Shown: piece after piece, positions 1 to 11,249 of the stretch
Layout: each line of letters begins with the position of its first letter
Position numbering within the stretch: the first letter of the stretch is position 1
Source: Myxocyprinus asiaticus
Taxonomy: Eukaryota > Chordata > Actinopteri > Cypriniformes > Catostomidae
Assembly: GCF_019703515.2 (NCBI RefSeq)
Contig: NC_059349.1
Coordinates: 22,602,744-22,666,743 of the forward strand
Length of the DNA stretch: 64,000 bases
Reading direction: 5' to 3'
Made by a program: the position numbers and the translations under genes
The notes under the pieces: generated by a model
What the model saw: only the letters and a program-made list of their open reading frames with translations
Told to the model about the DNA's origin: nothing
The model's database searches: none

Positions 1-645
<645 letters not shown>

Positions 646-685
646 ATTAAACAATCAAAAGGCAATGCTACCAAATACTAACAAA

Positions 686-910
686 GTGTATGTAAACTTC
701 TGACCCACTGGGAATGTGATGAAAGAAATTAAAGCTGAAATAAATCATTCTCTCTACTATTATTCTGACATTTCATATTCTTAAAATAAAGTAGTGATCC
801 TAACTAACCTAAGACAGGGAATAATTGCTACGATTAAATGCCAGGGATTGTGAAAAACTGAGTTTAAATGTATTTGGCTAAGGTGTAATGTAAACTTCTG
901 ACTTCAATTG
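686..910 (+). repeat. IR/DR-type right terminal repeat of the Tc1 element
   Basis: Two direct copies of a TGTAAACTTCTGAC core sit at about 689-703 (inner) and 888-902 (outer). The outer one continues to the element end at 910. In Sleeping Beauty-type elements these are the two transposase-binding sites of each terminus. Confidence 0.8.
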
Positions 911-912
911 TA

Positions 913-1154
913 TGTCTTCAGCCTAAATTGGAAAATAATTATGAATCATTCCAAAATAATCAAATCGAATTGTGACCGAATTTCAGAATTCATTAAAAAA
1001 TATTAAGTTTAATATACATTAACAGGCCTAACTACACCACTGATAAAAGTGGCCTTAATTTGTTTAGTTATGTAACGTAACACAGGGCTAAAATAAAACG
1101 TTATAGTGCTTAGTTCATGCACACCCTGTTTTCCCATGGCTAACCCAGAGCCTT
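913..1154. other. AT-rich spacer, no gene
   Basis: Unique-looking AT-rich sequence between the Tc1 element and the DIRS element. I see no ORF or repeat structure in it. Confidence 0.5.
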
Positions 1155-1330
1155 GTTCCCTATCTGTCACTCACTTGATGTTGTGTTGATGTAGTGACAC
1201 TAGGGGTCGCTCTTGGGAGCCCCAAACACCTCTGATCATTGAGAAAAGGCCAATGGGAATTGGCGAGTGGAATTTGCATGCCACTACCCCGGACATTCGG
1301 GTATAAAAGGAGCTGGCTCGCAACCACTCA
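1155..1330 (+). promoter_or_regulatory. DIRS left terminal repeat with octamer and TATA box
   Basis: The terminus contains ATTTGCAT at 1,272-1,279 and TATAAAAG at 1,302-1,309, about 25 bp apart, followed by a leader of about 260 bp before the gag ATG at 1,569. The same octamer-TATA pair occurs in the termini at 30,892-30,933, 32,461-32,502 and 51,472-51,509. ATTTGCAT is the classic POU/Oct-binding octamer. Its use as a promoter element here is inference from position and conservation. Confidence 0.65.
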
Positions 1331-1568
1331 TTCAGATGTTTTCTTCGGAGCCGAGTAGTGTTAATCAGCGAAATCCACTGCTGTTCCATTCACCTCGTGA
1401 GTATATGCTGTTGGATATAAGGCGCATTGCAGCGGTTTTCTCCCCTTCATGCATGATTAGTGCAGAGTACACTCCTGGGTGCTTCGACAGCTGAGAGAGT
1501 ATATATTCTGATAAAGAGTATATTTTCCTCTAAAAGAGTGCGCACTGACGGAGAGCGTCTTTTTAAAG

Positions 1569-2930
1569 ATGCCTTTCCGTCTGTGTGTAGTTCCTGGATG
1601 TGGTCGCTACCTCTCCGCCTCTGACGGCCATGATCGCTGCCTCACGTGTCTGGGCCGTAGTCACGCTGAGACAGCGTTCGTGGATGGTTCATGTCCTCAC
1701 TGCGAGAGCATGACCACGGCAATGTTGCGGTCACGGCTTTCTTTCTTCCAGGGGAAAGCCACTTCAGCTGCTCCCCACCCCGGTCCTTCTGATGGTTAGC
1801 GCTGGGGGAGATTTGGGGACCCAAATGGGAGTGGTTCCGCCGGGTGATCCCCCATGGACCTCCCATTCCCCAGTACGAGCCAGCTCGCCCCAGGGAGAGT
1901 TTAATGTCTCGTTTGGGGCTCGAAAGCAGGATGAGCTCTTGATCGCAGCATTGGAGAGTAGGTTGGCACAGTCGGACGCGGAGGACTCAACTGGTTTCCC
2001 ACCTTTGTGTGTGGTCTCCCAGTCTGAGGCCCACGCAAAGCTGACAGCCATGCTTGCCCAGGCTGCTGCGAGTATTAGGCTGGAGTGGAACCCTCCACCC
2101 TACCTGAGCCCTCGTGGCTTGATGACTGGTTCCTGGGTTCGGAGCGCCGCTCACGGCCACGCCCCGCCCTGGTTCCATTGTTCCAGGAGGTGCATGAGGA
2201 ACTCACGAAGTTGTGGCGGGCACCTTTTACTGCCCGGACCCGCTCTCACTACCCTCGACGGTGGGACAGCCAGGGGGTACACGGAGATTCCTCAGGTGGA
2301 TAAGGCGGTTGCAGTGCACTTGTGCCTGCAAAACGCCGCCACATGGCGGAATCGCCGAGACTCCCGTCCAATGCCTGTAAGTCTATGTCGTCTCTGATGG
2401 ACAAGGCATACAGTGCCACTGGACAGGCCACCTCTGCCCTGCATGCAATGGCCCTCCTGCAAGTAAACCAGGTCAAGGCATTGAAAGAGCTGCATGAGTG
2501 TAGTCCTGACCCGGGAATGATGCAGGAGCTGCGCTCGGAGACTGACCTATTTGGCGTGATGAAGGTCACAGCGCAGACTCTCGGGCAGGCGATGTCCACC
2601 TTGGTGGTCCAGGAGTGCCGCCTATGGCTTAACCTGGTTGAGATGAAGGACGCCCACAAGGTCCGCTTTCTCGATGCCCCCATCTCCCAGACTGGCCTAT
2701 TCGGCAACACCGTTGAGGACTTTTCTCAGCAGTTCTCAGTGGTTAAGAAGCAGACGGAGCCCATCCAACATATCCTGCCCCGGTGTGGTTCAAGGTCCTG
2801 CCTGCTTGCCACCGAGGGCGTCCCCCTGCGGCAGCAACTCAGGCGGCTCCGCCGCAGCCCGAGCCAACTGCTTAGCCCTGGCACAGAGCCCCCTGCAGGA
2901 AGCTGATGCCCCCCATCTCTCGATCCGGTA
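1569..2930 (+). pseudogene. DIRS Gag-like ORF, frameshifted
   Basis: Starts at the ATG at 1,569 (MPFRLCVVPGCG). The first 50 residues carry a Cys/His array: C6, C11, C24, C27, H32, C42 and C45. This looks like a small zinc-binding module, and it is repeated in both other DIRS copies (51,207 and 32,193, minus). The frame ends at 1,797-1,799, resumes in another frame at about 1,792-2,090, and returns to the first frame for the C-terminal part (2,085-2,303 and 2,322-2,906). That last part holds the conserved stretch around TLGQAMSTLVVQECRLWLNL. The role is inferred from position: the Gag of DIRS elements packages RNA. The protein has no obvious similarity to retroviral capsid. Confidence 0.75.
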
Positions 2931-3539
2931 CTAAGAGCCCCAGGAAGGCCTCCAAGCGCCCCTGAGACGGACGACCCAGGGATGAAGAGACCCACTGGAA
3001 CCCCGGAGGTGGTGCACAGACCACTCCATCCCCCAGTGGAGGGCTGTTAGGAGAATCCTTTGTTCCCTTTTGTTTTGATTTTGGCGCATGCCCAAGGGGC
3101 TGTGGCACCCACATTTCCAAAAAAGTTTCCTCACTCCTGGGTCATACACTCTGTGTTTACGGCCGTTGTTGTCACGATCACCGTACATCGAACACTCGCT
3201 GCCAGGGCACTACGAATGCAGGCTCCCCACCTTCAGGTGGTTGTGATGAGCCGCGAGGGCACCCAGCCTCCTCCCCTGTTGCTGACCGGTCCTATGGTGG
3301 GTATGCAGAGGGAGGTAAGTGCTTTGACATTTCGCTCAGCACAGCTACAAGTTCGGGACGTGAGGCTCCTCGATGTGGCAGTTCCTGCTCCTCCCCGCCA
3401 CGAGGCCCCACCTGCAGGTACTTGAAATGCAATCATCCCCTTGGTGCCTCTCGCTCGGAGTTTGGAGGTGTGGCTAGTGCTCTCCAACCCGTTGTGCTGG
3501 TTGGCCAGGACGATCTGACTCGGCTATGCATTTCAGTTT

Positions 3540-4350
3540 GCCCGGCGCCTGCCCGGGTTCAGCATTGTCCATTTCACAGCCCCTACTTCATGCCAAAGAA
3601 AGGCGGTGGGTTGCGGCCAATCTTGGACCTGCGAGTGCTGAACCGGGCCCTGCACAGACTCCCGTTCAGGATGCTGACTCAGAAGTGCATTCTGTCATGT
3701 GTCCAGCATCAAGATTGGTTCACACGCAGTTGGTGCTGAACTGCCTGAAGTCATTCAGGCGGAGGACAGCGGTCCCACTGAAACAGTTTCAGAGGCTCCT
3801 GGGGCATATGGCATCCTCGCCGTGGTTATGGCGCTTGGGTTGATGCATATGAGACCGCTTCAGCACTGGCTTCAGACTCGAGTCCCGAGATGGGCATTGC
3901 GCCACGGCACGCATCGCGTGGCTATCACGCCGATCTGCCGCCGCATGTAGAACCCTTGGATGGACCTTGCATTTCTGTGGGCAGGGTTCCCTTAGAGCAA
4001 GAGTCCAGAAGTGTCGTTGTTACGACAGATGCCTCCAAGTTAGGCTGGGGTGCCGTGTGCAACGGGCACGCAGCCACGGGCTCATGGACAGGGCCGCGAC
4101 TGCGTTGGCACATCAACTGGCTCGAGTTGTTGGCGGTATTTCTGGCCCTGTGGAGGCTTTGGCTGTTGATTCAGAGCAAGCATGTGTTGGTCCGGACGGA
4201 CAAACGGCGACGGTAGCGTATATAAACCGCCAAGGTGGTTTACGCTCACGTCGCATGTCGCAACTCGCCCGCCATCTCCTCTGGAGTCAGCAGCGACTGA
4301 AGGGTAGAGTGGAGATTCCACCCCCAGGTGATCCATTTGATTTGGAGTTG
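3540..4350 (+). pseudogene. DIRS reverse transcriptase-RNase H, core of RT deleted
   Basis: The RT fingers motif (PKKGGGLRPILDLRVLN) is at 3,589-3,639, followed by PFRMLTQKCILS. At about 3,722 the sequence jumps directly to the connection region (VGAELPEVIQAE). The palm with the DLKDTYF and YLDD motifs, present in the copy at 48,628-49,131, is therefore missing. RNase H follows at about 4,010-4,230: the first Asp in TTDASKLGWG, the Glu in NWLELLAV, and the third Asp in VRTD. A frameshift right after it ends that frame at 4,216, and the downstream part (VAYINRQGGLRSRRMSQLAR) reads in another frame at 4,207-4,275. Confidence 0.82.
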
Positions 4351-4355
4351 ATTCG

Positions 4356-5690
4356 GTGAAACAGGTTGACCTGTTTGCTTCCCGGGAATCCACCCATTGC
4401 CCCCTCTGGTACTCCCTGGCCGAGGCTCCCCTCGGCAGACGCGCTGGCACACAGCTGGCCCTGGGGGCTGCGCAAGTATGCATTCCCGCCAGTGAGCCTG
4501 CTTGCATAGACTTTGTGCAAGGTCAGGGAGGACGAGGAACAGGTCATCCTGGTGGCACCGTATTGGCCCACCCAGACTTGGTTCTCAGAGCTCACGCTCC
4601 TCGCGACAGCCCCTCCCTGGCGAGTTCCCCTGAGGGAGGACCTCCTCTCTCAGGCACGGGGCACCATTTGGCACCCACACCCAGACCTCTGGAATCTCAA
4701 CATCTGGCCCCTGGATGGGACGTGGAAGGCTTAAGTGGCATACCACCGGCAGTGGTAGACACTATCACTCAGGCCAGGGCTCCCTCTATGAGGCAGCTGT
4801 ATCCCTTGAAGTGGCGTTTGTTTGTGAATTGGTGTTCTTCCCGAGGTGAAGATCCCCAGAGATGTGCAGTCGGGTCAGTGCTCTTCTTCCTGCAGGAGAG
4901 GCTGGAGGGGCGGCTGTCCCCCTCCACCTTGAAGGTGTATGTGGTCGCTATAGCGGCACACCACGACGCGGTGGATGGTAAAGCACGGGGGAAGCACGAC
5001 CTGATCATCAGGTACCTTAGAGGCGCTAGAAGGTTGAATCCTCCTAGGCCATGCCTCGTTCCCTCGTGGGATCTGGCCATGGTCCTGCTGGGCCTGCGGG
5101 GAGCCCCGTTTGAGCCTCTAGAGTCAGTTGAGTTAAAGGCTCTCTTGTTGAAGACGGCCCTCCTGACTGCGCTCACGTCCATCAAGAGGGTTGGGGAACT
5201 GCAGGCATTCTCTGTCAGTGACACCTGCCTGGAGTTCGGTTCGGCGTACTCTCACGTGGTCTTGAGACCCCGACCGGACTACGTGCCCAAGGTTCCCACG
5301 ACCCCTTTTAGGGATCAGGTGGTGAGCCTGCAAGCGCTGCCCTGGGAGGAGGCAGACCCAGCCTTGTCGTTGCTGTGTCTGGTGGGCGCGTTGCATATCT
5401 ATTTGGACCGCACGGAGAGCTTTAGACGCTCTGAGCAGCTCTTTGTCTGTTTTGGAGGACAGCTGAAAGGGAACGCTGTCTTCATACAGAGAATTGCCCA
5501 CTGGATCGTGGATGCCATCACTTTGGCATACCAGGCCCAGGGTGTGCCATCCCCTTTAGGACTTCGAGCACACTCCACTAGGAGTTTTGCATCCTCCTGG
5601 GCACTATCCAGTGGTGCCTCTCTATCTGTAGAGCAGCGGGCTGGGCAACACCCAATACCTTTGTGAGATTTTAAAATCTCCGGGTTGAGC
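4356..5690 (+). pseudogene. DIRS methyltransferase-like region and tyrosine recombinase, nucleophile lost
   Basis: A 436-residue open frame starts at 4,356 (VDLFASREST). Its first part corresponds to the region between RNase H and recombinase, where DIRS elements carry a Dam-like methyltransferase domain; that family link is recalled, not computed. The recombinase occupies about 4,740-5,690. It keeps the first catalytic Arg (SIKRVGEL, about 5,180-5,203) and the H-x-x-R box (HSTR, about 5,570-5,581). Downstream of SGASL the frame shifts, as if about 7 bases were lost near 5,623. In the shifted frame the helix that carries the nucleophile reads NTFVRF, then TAA (5,672-5,674), then NL. The paralogous copies at 31.7 kb and 46.6 kb have Tyr at that codon. 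The enzyme would join cDNA circles to the genome; this copy cannot. Confidence 0.82.
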
Positions 5691-6385
5691 CAGTTTTGTC
5701 ACGTGTGTTGACAGGTACGAACAGGTAAGTTTGCGGGCAGCTGGCCGGGAGTCCCGCTTGCGCACAGCACCTTTCCCCTCCCTGAGGGGGAGACGTATGC
5801 TTTTTTCCCCCATGCGAGTTCCTGAGACGGGTGAACCCTGGATGTCCTTCCTCCTTAGCCCTGCGGCAGGCGAATTCGGTGAAGGAATTCGAAGCCGGGC
5901 CCAGTACGTGTACTAGTATGCCCTGTACTGGGGTAGGTGCTTCACATGTGCTGGTTACCTGTGGTAACCCCTTGTGACGTATTTTCCATGGTACGGTTTC
6001 CATGAGGGCAAATCCATGTCTCCCTTCGGCAGGGCCCCCCCTGCCACCGGTCACCGTGCTGAAGAGTTCCTCCCCCAGATAGGACCTACCATGGGGCTTC
6101 TTCCACATGCGGCTGGTAAGCCCATGTGATGTATTCGCCACATGTTAACATCCCCTTCGGCAGGATGTGGTCTCCGTGGTGTCTTCCCCTGTGGGAAGAG
6201 CGCCTTCCCCGATGCAAATACATATGGCCCCAGCTGAATAAATGTCTTTTTTGTGGGAGAGAAAAAAAAAGAAAGAGAAAAGGTCACAGCTGGCACAGCC
6301 TGTTCCTATTGTGTATACGGTATTCACAAGCTTCATTTATACCCGTATGTCCAGGGGAGTGGCATGCAAATTCAACATATTGGCT
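5691..6385 (+). repeat. DIRS 3' region and truncated right inverted terminus
   Basis: Non-coding 3' sequence that matches, in opposite orientation, the blocks at 46,090-46,505 and 31,090-31,740. It ends in an A/G-rich tract (6,258-6,285) and an inverted copy of the left terminus from about 6,335 that stops near 6,380, so the outer part of the right terminus is missing. Confidence 0.6.
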
Positions 6386-6883
6386 ATTATTTTCCAGACT
6401 TTTGCAGGGGATGAAGTAAAACAAAAAATAAAAAAAAATGGATTTCTTGGAACTTTAATTGAATACTCCTGATCTAGACAAATGAGCAAATCTGGGAATT
6501 TGAGCAAAAAAATAAATAAAAAATAAATAAAGAATAAAAATAAATGAATAAACTCGAGGACAACTCACAATAGACTAGCCTTTGGTAATGTAATGTGGAT
6601 GTAGATATGGACAATATAGATGTGTTATTTGCTTAAGTTACTCACCTAAGGCGTTATCTAATGAGGTGGTGGAAGTGGGTAACAAATAATTAGTTAAAAA
6701 CCCCTCTTTCTAAAACAAATATTAGAAGTAGCTTATGCAAACATCTCATTTAAAAACTGTAATTAAAAAAGTTACAGAAAAGATTGATTTTCTCCACACT
6801 CAGTGTTTATGCCTCTTGTCCCATATATCAAAGCACCTTAAACCTGAGCACTGCTGCGGAGTTAAACATTAAATAAGTGAATA
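6386..6883. other. AT-rich spacer, no gene
   Basis: AT-rich sequence with A-rich and (AAAT)n-like runs near 6,420-6,545. No credible coding region. Confidence 0.5.
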
Positions 6884-6982
6884 CATTAAAGCAAGGGTTT
6901 TCAAAGTGTGGGGTGCATCTCCCCAGGGGGGCGCATGTCAGGGGAGGCGCGGAGTGTGGTAAACATTTTTATTAAATAATTA

Positions 6983-6987
<5 letters not shown>

Positions 6988-7047
<60 letters not shown>

Positions 7048-7091
7048 TAGATAGATAGATATAGATATATATATAGATATAGATATAGATG
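6988..7091. repeat. Compound (TA)n/(GATA)n microsatellite
   Basis: About 56 bp of pure TA followed by GATA and GATATA variants, located in the 5' leader of the hAT element. Confidence 0.95.
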
Positions 7092-7209
7092 TATTGAGTT
7101 TAACTATTATATTTAAAACATTATTTAAACAGTTCATGTTTGTGAAGATTCTCTGATATTTGTCAAGCCCGCCAATACAGCAGACATGATGTATTAGTGT
7201 GTAATTACA

Positions 7210-7839
7210 ATGGAGCAGTTTCTGAGACCACCAAATTGGAATCCTTCAGTTTCAGGGGTCAAACCCAAAAGACGATACGATGAGCAGTATTTAAGTTTAG
7301 GATTTACATGGACAGGATCAGTTCATGCACCACGACCTTTATGTGTCATTTGTCAGGAGATTTTAGCTAATGACAGCATGCAACCTGCTAAACTCCGCAA
7401 ACACCTTGACACCATGCATGCTGAGGTAGCGGGAAAACCTCCTGAGTTTTTCCAAAGAAAACTTCAAGCCTTTCAAGGTCAGAAAAAAGTTGTCAGAGAA
7501 TTTGCCAAATTAAATGTGAAGGCCCCTGAAGCTTCAAATCACGTTGCGCTGCGTACTGCCAAGGCGGAAAAAGCACATAACATCGGAGAGACATTGATTC
7601 TGCCAGCAGTCAAAGATATGTGTTCACTGATGGTAGGAGAGGCAGCGGCTTCTAAGCTTGATTCTATTCCACTCTCTGACAACACAGTGAGTCCGCGCAT
7701 GTCTGACATGGCACAGGATGTGAAGGAGCAAGTGTTAGACAGCATCAGGCACAGCCCATTTTTTGCACTCCAGATCGACGAATCCACTGATGTGGTACGT
7801 GAAAAACATGGACATTCAAGAAGAGTTTCTATTCAGTAG
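7210..7839 (+). pseudogene. hAT transposase N-terminal fragment (ZBED/SCAND3-like)
   Basis: A 209-residue open frame from the ATG at 7,210. Residues 45-75 contain a Cys/His finger of BED type (C-V-I-C, then HLDTMH). The middle carries the conserved motifs of the vertebrate SCAND3/ZBED5-like hAT group: GETLILPAVKDMC and SDNTVSPRMSDMAQDV. The frame reaches the first catalytic-core motif (FALQIDESTDV), whose Asp is the first of the hAT acidic triad, then leaves homology at about 7,800 and ends at 7,837-7,839. The remaining 400 or more residues of a normal transposase are absent. The open frame over this length suggests a relatively recent deletion. Confidence 0.85.
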
Positions 7840-7845
7840 TCCTTT

Positions 7846-7847
7846 GC

Positions 7848-7902
<55 letters not shown>

Positions 7903-8173
7903 TTGGTGCGGCTATCCTTATGAGGACTCTCCATAGACGTAATGATTTTTAAACTGTACGAACTATAGATTCTATCCCCAACCCTACCCCTAAACCTAAC
8001 CCTCACAAAAAATGTTCTGCATTTTTACATTTTCAAAAAAACATTGTTTAGTATGTTTTTTAAGCGATTTAAATTATGAGGACCCTAGAAATGTCCTCAT
8101 AAACCACATTTATACCCTTGAAATTACTAGTTTGTAACCTAAAAAAAATGTCCTCGTAAACCACCCAAACCTG

Positions 8174-8212
<39 letters not shown>
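7846..8212. repeat. (CA)n-bracketed short repeat module
   Basis: Two pure CA tracts (7,846-7,898 and 8,175-8,212) bracket about 270 bp containing CCTACCCCTAAACCTAACCC (about 7,983-8,002) and two copies of a TGTCCTCATAAACCAC / TGTCCTCGTAAACCAC motif (about 8,091 and 8,147). I recognise this as a dispersed fish repeat that often sits between CA tracts. No coding content. Confidence 0.65.
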
Positions 8213-8214
<2 letters not shown>

Positions 8215-8510
8215 CTCCTCCTCTCTGTTACAGATCTTCTGACTGGTTTGACTGAGATGGACCGTTATTGGAATTTCAAATTATGTTCTTTTTTTTTTTC
8301 TTTTTTTGCCAGGAACTAACATTGTTTTTGTTCCATTTTTTTCTCCACCAATGTAAAAATTATATAATATAAAAAGTTGTATATTCAATGTCATAATTCA
8401 GTTAATAACTTCTGCACTTTTCTTGTCGATTAAATAATGTCAAACAATTGTCTGTGGGCGGGGGGGGGGGGGGTGCAATGTCTTTGACTTTGAAAATCCT
8501 TGCATTAGAG

Positions 8511-9654
8511 AATCAAGTCAGTTCCACAGAGAGCTCAGGGCAGCACACATATATATGCCCCTGGACGGTCTGCACATATGTTTTATGTGCTCTAGATATG
8601 GGGTTCTGAAACAAAAAAGTCTGAGGAGAGCTACTGTACTGGGATCATATAAAAAATGTTGGGCCACACGGGCCCTTTAGGTCTCAGGCAGCGTCTTAGG
8701 TCAGTGCTGCATAGCTGGGTCCCGTGGGAGAACTGAACGATGAGGCCCCCACGACTTTAAAAGTGAAAAATATGACAGCCAGTCAGTTTTGCTTGCATAA
8801 AATAGGGCCTCAATAGTGCAAGTATCAATTTTTAATGCAGGCTGTTTTTGACCCTGTCCTTGCCTCTGCACACACCGTGGCAGATAAACTGAAGGGTGTG
8901 CTGAGGTGAAGCGTAAACAGACACATATACACTGCACGGTACATAACTGAAACTATAGAGCACATACATAAACCATCTCAATCAAGGTCTTAAAAGGTGT
9001 TTAGTATGTGTGACCTCCGCGATCATCATTATTAGTGATAAAAGACCTCATTCAGAGTAGCAACATATTTAATTTTTACGAGAATGAAAATGAGATTTTG
9101 CATACGCACAAAAGTTAACCTGATTTTCTGATGAATTGCTACAAGTGCTACAAGTGTGAAGAGAGTGACTGACTGACTGTATGAATTAATAAATAAATGA
9201 GAGACTGTTTACATGCACAAGAATATTGCGACACGCACACTTAACTGTACATTACTGAATCTATACAGCACATATGTAATCCACCTAAATCAAGGTGTTA
9301 GTAGTATGTTGCCATTTAGTATTTGTGTCCACAGAGATCATCTTTATTAGTGATGATAAGTACAAAGACATTAAGTGCATACACTAAGTTTGTAGCAATT
9401 AGCTAAACTGGTAGTTAAAACATTTGCAGTAATAAATGTACAATATAGATTACTTCAAACTTAGTTCATATCATTTATACTGCAAGGCACCCACACTGAT
9501 GCTCCATTTCTAGAGAGCAGAGAGCATGCTCAGTGCTTTCACACCTGATCTAGTCCATCTGTCTGCGCAGGCAGGATTTGACCAGAGCAAGCCCAGATAT
9601 CTCAGCAGCCAGAGTGCTGGCCACCACACACAAACACACACACAGATCTCTTAC
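8511..9654. other. dpyd intron 18 part, diverged tandem duplication, no gene
   Basis: No credible ORF. Two segments about 310 bp apart (about 8,920-9,060 and 9,230-9,370) share a diverged series of blocks: CATAACTGAA / CATTACTGAA, AATCAAGGT, and GATCATC with TTATTAGTGAT. This is an old local duplication. Blocks at 9,160-9,226 also resemble 10,200-10,265. Confidence 0.5.
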
Positions 9655-9774
9655 CAGAAACGCCACCGTATGTAGTTCTCGCGCCTCTGCCGATACCGGG
9701 CCAGGGTGTGGCATCTGCTTTGAGACCCATCAGTCCAGATACGGTGTTCGTCGCTGTAACTCCATCCGCCCCGC
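9655..9774 (-). CDS. dpyd: dpyd coding exon equivalent to human exon 18 (FMN/pyrimidine-binding domain)
   Basis: A 120-bp exon on the minus strand. It is preceded by TTCTTTGTAG (acceptor, 9,775-9,784) and followed by GTAAGA (donor, 9,649-9,654). Read in phase 1 after the exon at 14,031 it gives an open frame with [14 protein letters not shown], ending in RTTYGGVSG. These are hallmark sequences of dihydropyrimidine dehydrogenase. The enzyme is the cytosolic NADPH-dependent flavo-iron-sulfur dimer that reduces uracil and thymine in the first step of pyrimidine breakdown. The Asn-Thr of TATNT corresponds to N736/T737 of mammalian DPD, which contact the pyrimidine. The length equals the human exon (c.2180-2299) as I recall it. 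Downstream exons are not found between 1 and 9,654. Confidence 0.95.
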
Positions 9775-10379
9775 CTACAAAGAACCATAGAGGGTCGTAC
9801 AGAAACATCAACCAACCACACTGTATTGATAAAACTTCTGGAACAACTGTTCAGCCAGAACAACTGTACTGGAACAACTGTTCCAGTAATGTTATTACGT
9901 CTAAACACATTGCTGTGGTTCACCATGGCTAACGCTGCAGAAAAAACTAAACAAGCTTACAGTAGCTTGTTACTAGCATTTGCTGTGGTTTGGATGCTAG
10001 TGCAACATTTATAATAGGCATATACAACCAGATTTGATCCTAAATTCCATGTATTTGATCATATGTTAAAAGTGAGGAAAAAATCGGGATTTATAACAGA
10101 CATGAACATTTTCTTATATGTATTCTAAGTGAAAAGCATGCGTTTAAATAGGCCAATTTGCACTTGATTTTCAGATGACTTTCAGAGATGAAAGTGCAAA
10201 TATGTAAGTGATTCACTGAATAAATAAATGAATAAATGACTGACCATGTTTACATGCAGAAGAATTTTTCTATATAAATCAGAATGATTTTTTTTTAAAT
10301 GATGTATGTGTTATATGAATCCACTGTATTCATTCACAATATCTGCAGATAATATAAAGCATTAAATTGAAATATTTAA

Positions 10380-11211
10380 TGTGTTAATTTTTCTTAATGC
10401 CGATTAACGCATTTACCAATTTTCACATTAGATTCTGACATTATATTCAGTTCCGTGTGAGTTCTGAACACTGGTTGGAATAGGGCGGAACCTTTGCGAT
10501 GTGTCCGGGGTCATTACACTAACACACACACAACAGCAATTCTATATCAATGATCAAGTGATGGAGAAAGGACCTCTTAACCGTAATTTCAGGATTCCCA
10601 CTCTTTTCAAGGCACAATTTTCCAGGATATTTTATGTGCCCAACTGGTGTAATATTTAAGCAAAAACACACGAGAGGTCATGTACGTATATTGTGGTTAT
10701 TTTTTCTGAATTCCGTATTTGACAATTGAATTAAACTGTATTATCAAAATGGTGTTTAATTAATTTAATGATAAAAATGAAAATATATTTACTTTAATTT
10801 TCAACATAACATTACATTATTTTTTATCAAATGAAGTGCTTTTATACAAAATTCTTACAGCACAATCTGAAACAACACTGAAGATATTTTTGTCAAATGA
10901 AGTAATGCACAATGGAACTTTACAGATGTGAGATATTGCCTTTACACATTATTATTATTTAATTACAGTTAACATTACATTACTATACAGTAGTAACATT
11001 GTCTTTTTTTTAATTATTATTATTTCACACGTCCATTTAAATCAAGCTAATATTTTTTGTGTTTTTGACAGTAATTTCTCTCTCCCGATAAGCAGTGTCC
11101 TACACTGGTCCAGCGTGATTATTAAACGGCAAAAAGCTGTGATTGAATTAAATAAATATATAGTCTGTATGTGCTGCGTGCTTCAGACCGCTCTGCTCTC
11201 TGTCTTCTACT

Positions 11212-11249
<38 letters not shown>

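Larger units (their letters stand above)
1155..6385 (+). mobile_element. DIRS-type tyrosine-recombinase retroelement, copy 1, decayed
   Basis: DIRS elements are retrotransposons that integrate with a tyrosine recombinase instead of a DDE integrase and have inverted termini. This copy has the left terminus (shared with the ends at 32,621 and 51,626), a TATA-containing leader, gag remnants, a reverse transcriptase with its catalytic core deleted, RNase H, a methyltransferase-like stretch, the recombinase, and a 3' region. The right end at about 6,335-6,385 is an inverted copy of the left terminus (GCATGCAAATTC, mirrored as AATTTGCATGC at 1,271) but is truncated. No target-site duplication is expected for this class. 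Gag, pol and recombinase all carry frameshifts. Confidence 0.88.
6892..8502 (+). mobile_element. hAT-family DNA transposon, internally deleted
   Basis: The ends form a 15-bp inverted repeat with one mismatch: CAAGGGTTTTCAAAG at 6,892-6,906 and its complement at 8,488-8,502. They are flanked by an 8-bp target duplication with one mismatch: CATTAAAG (6,884-6,891) and CATTAGAG (8,503-8,510). Eight-base duplications define the hAT superfamily. The element holds the N-terminal third of a transposase (7,210-7,839) and then microsatellites and a CA-flanked repeat in place of the catalytic core and C-terminal dimerisation domain. It is therefore non-autonomous. Confidence 0.9.

Noticed and set aside
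6901..7137. Ile/Tyr-repeat open frames at TA microsatellites (also 17,277-17,559 and 18,525-18,707)
   Set aside because: Artefacts of TA tracts.
9540..9620. Possible next dpyd exon immediately downstream of the 120-bp exon
   Set aside because: The minus-strand translation lacks the expected ALPGFPILATGG-type block and has a stop; CA repeats follow.
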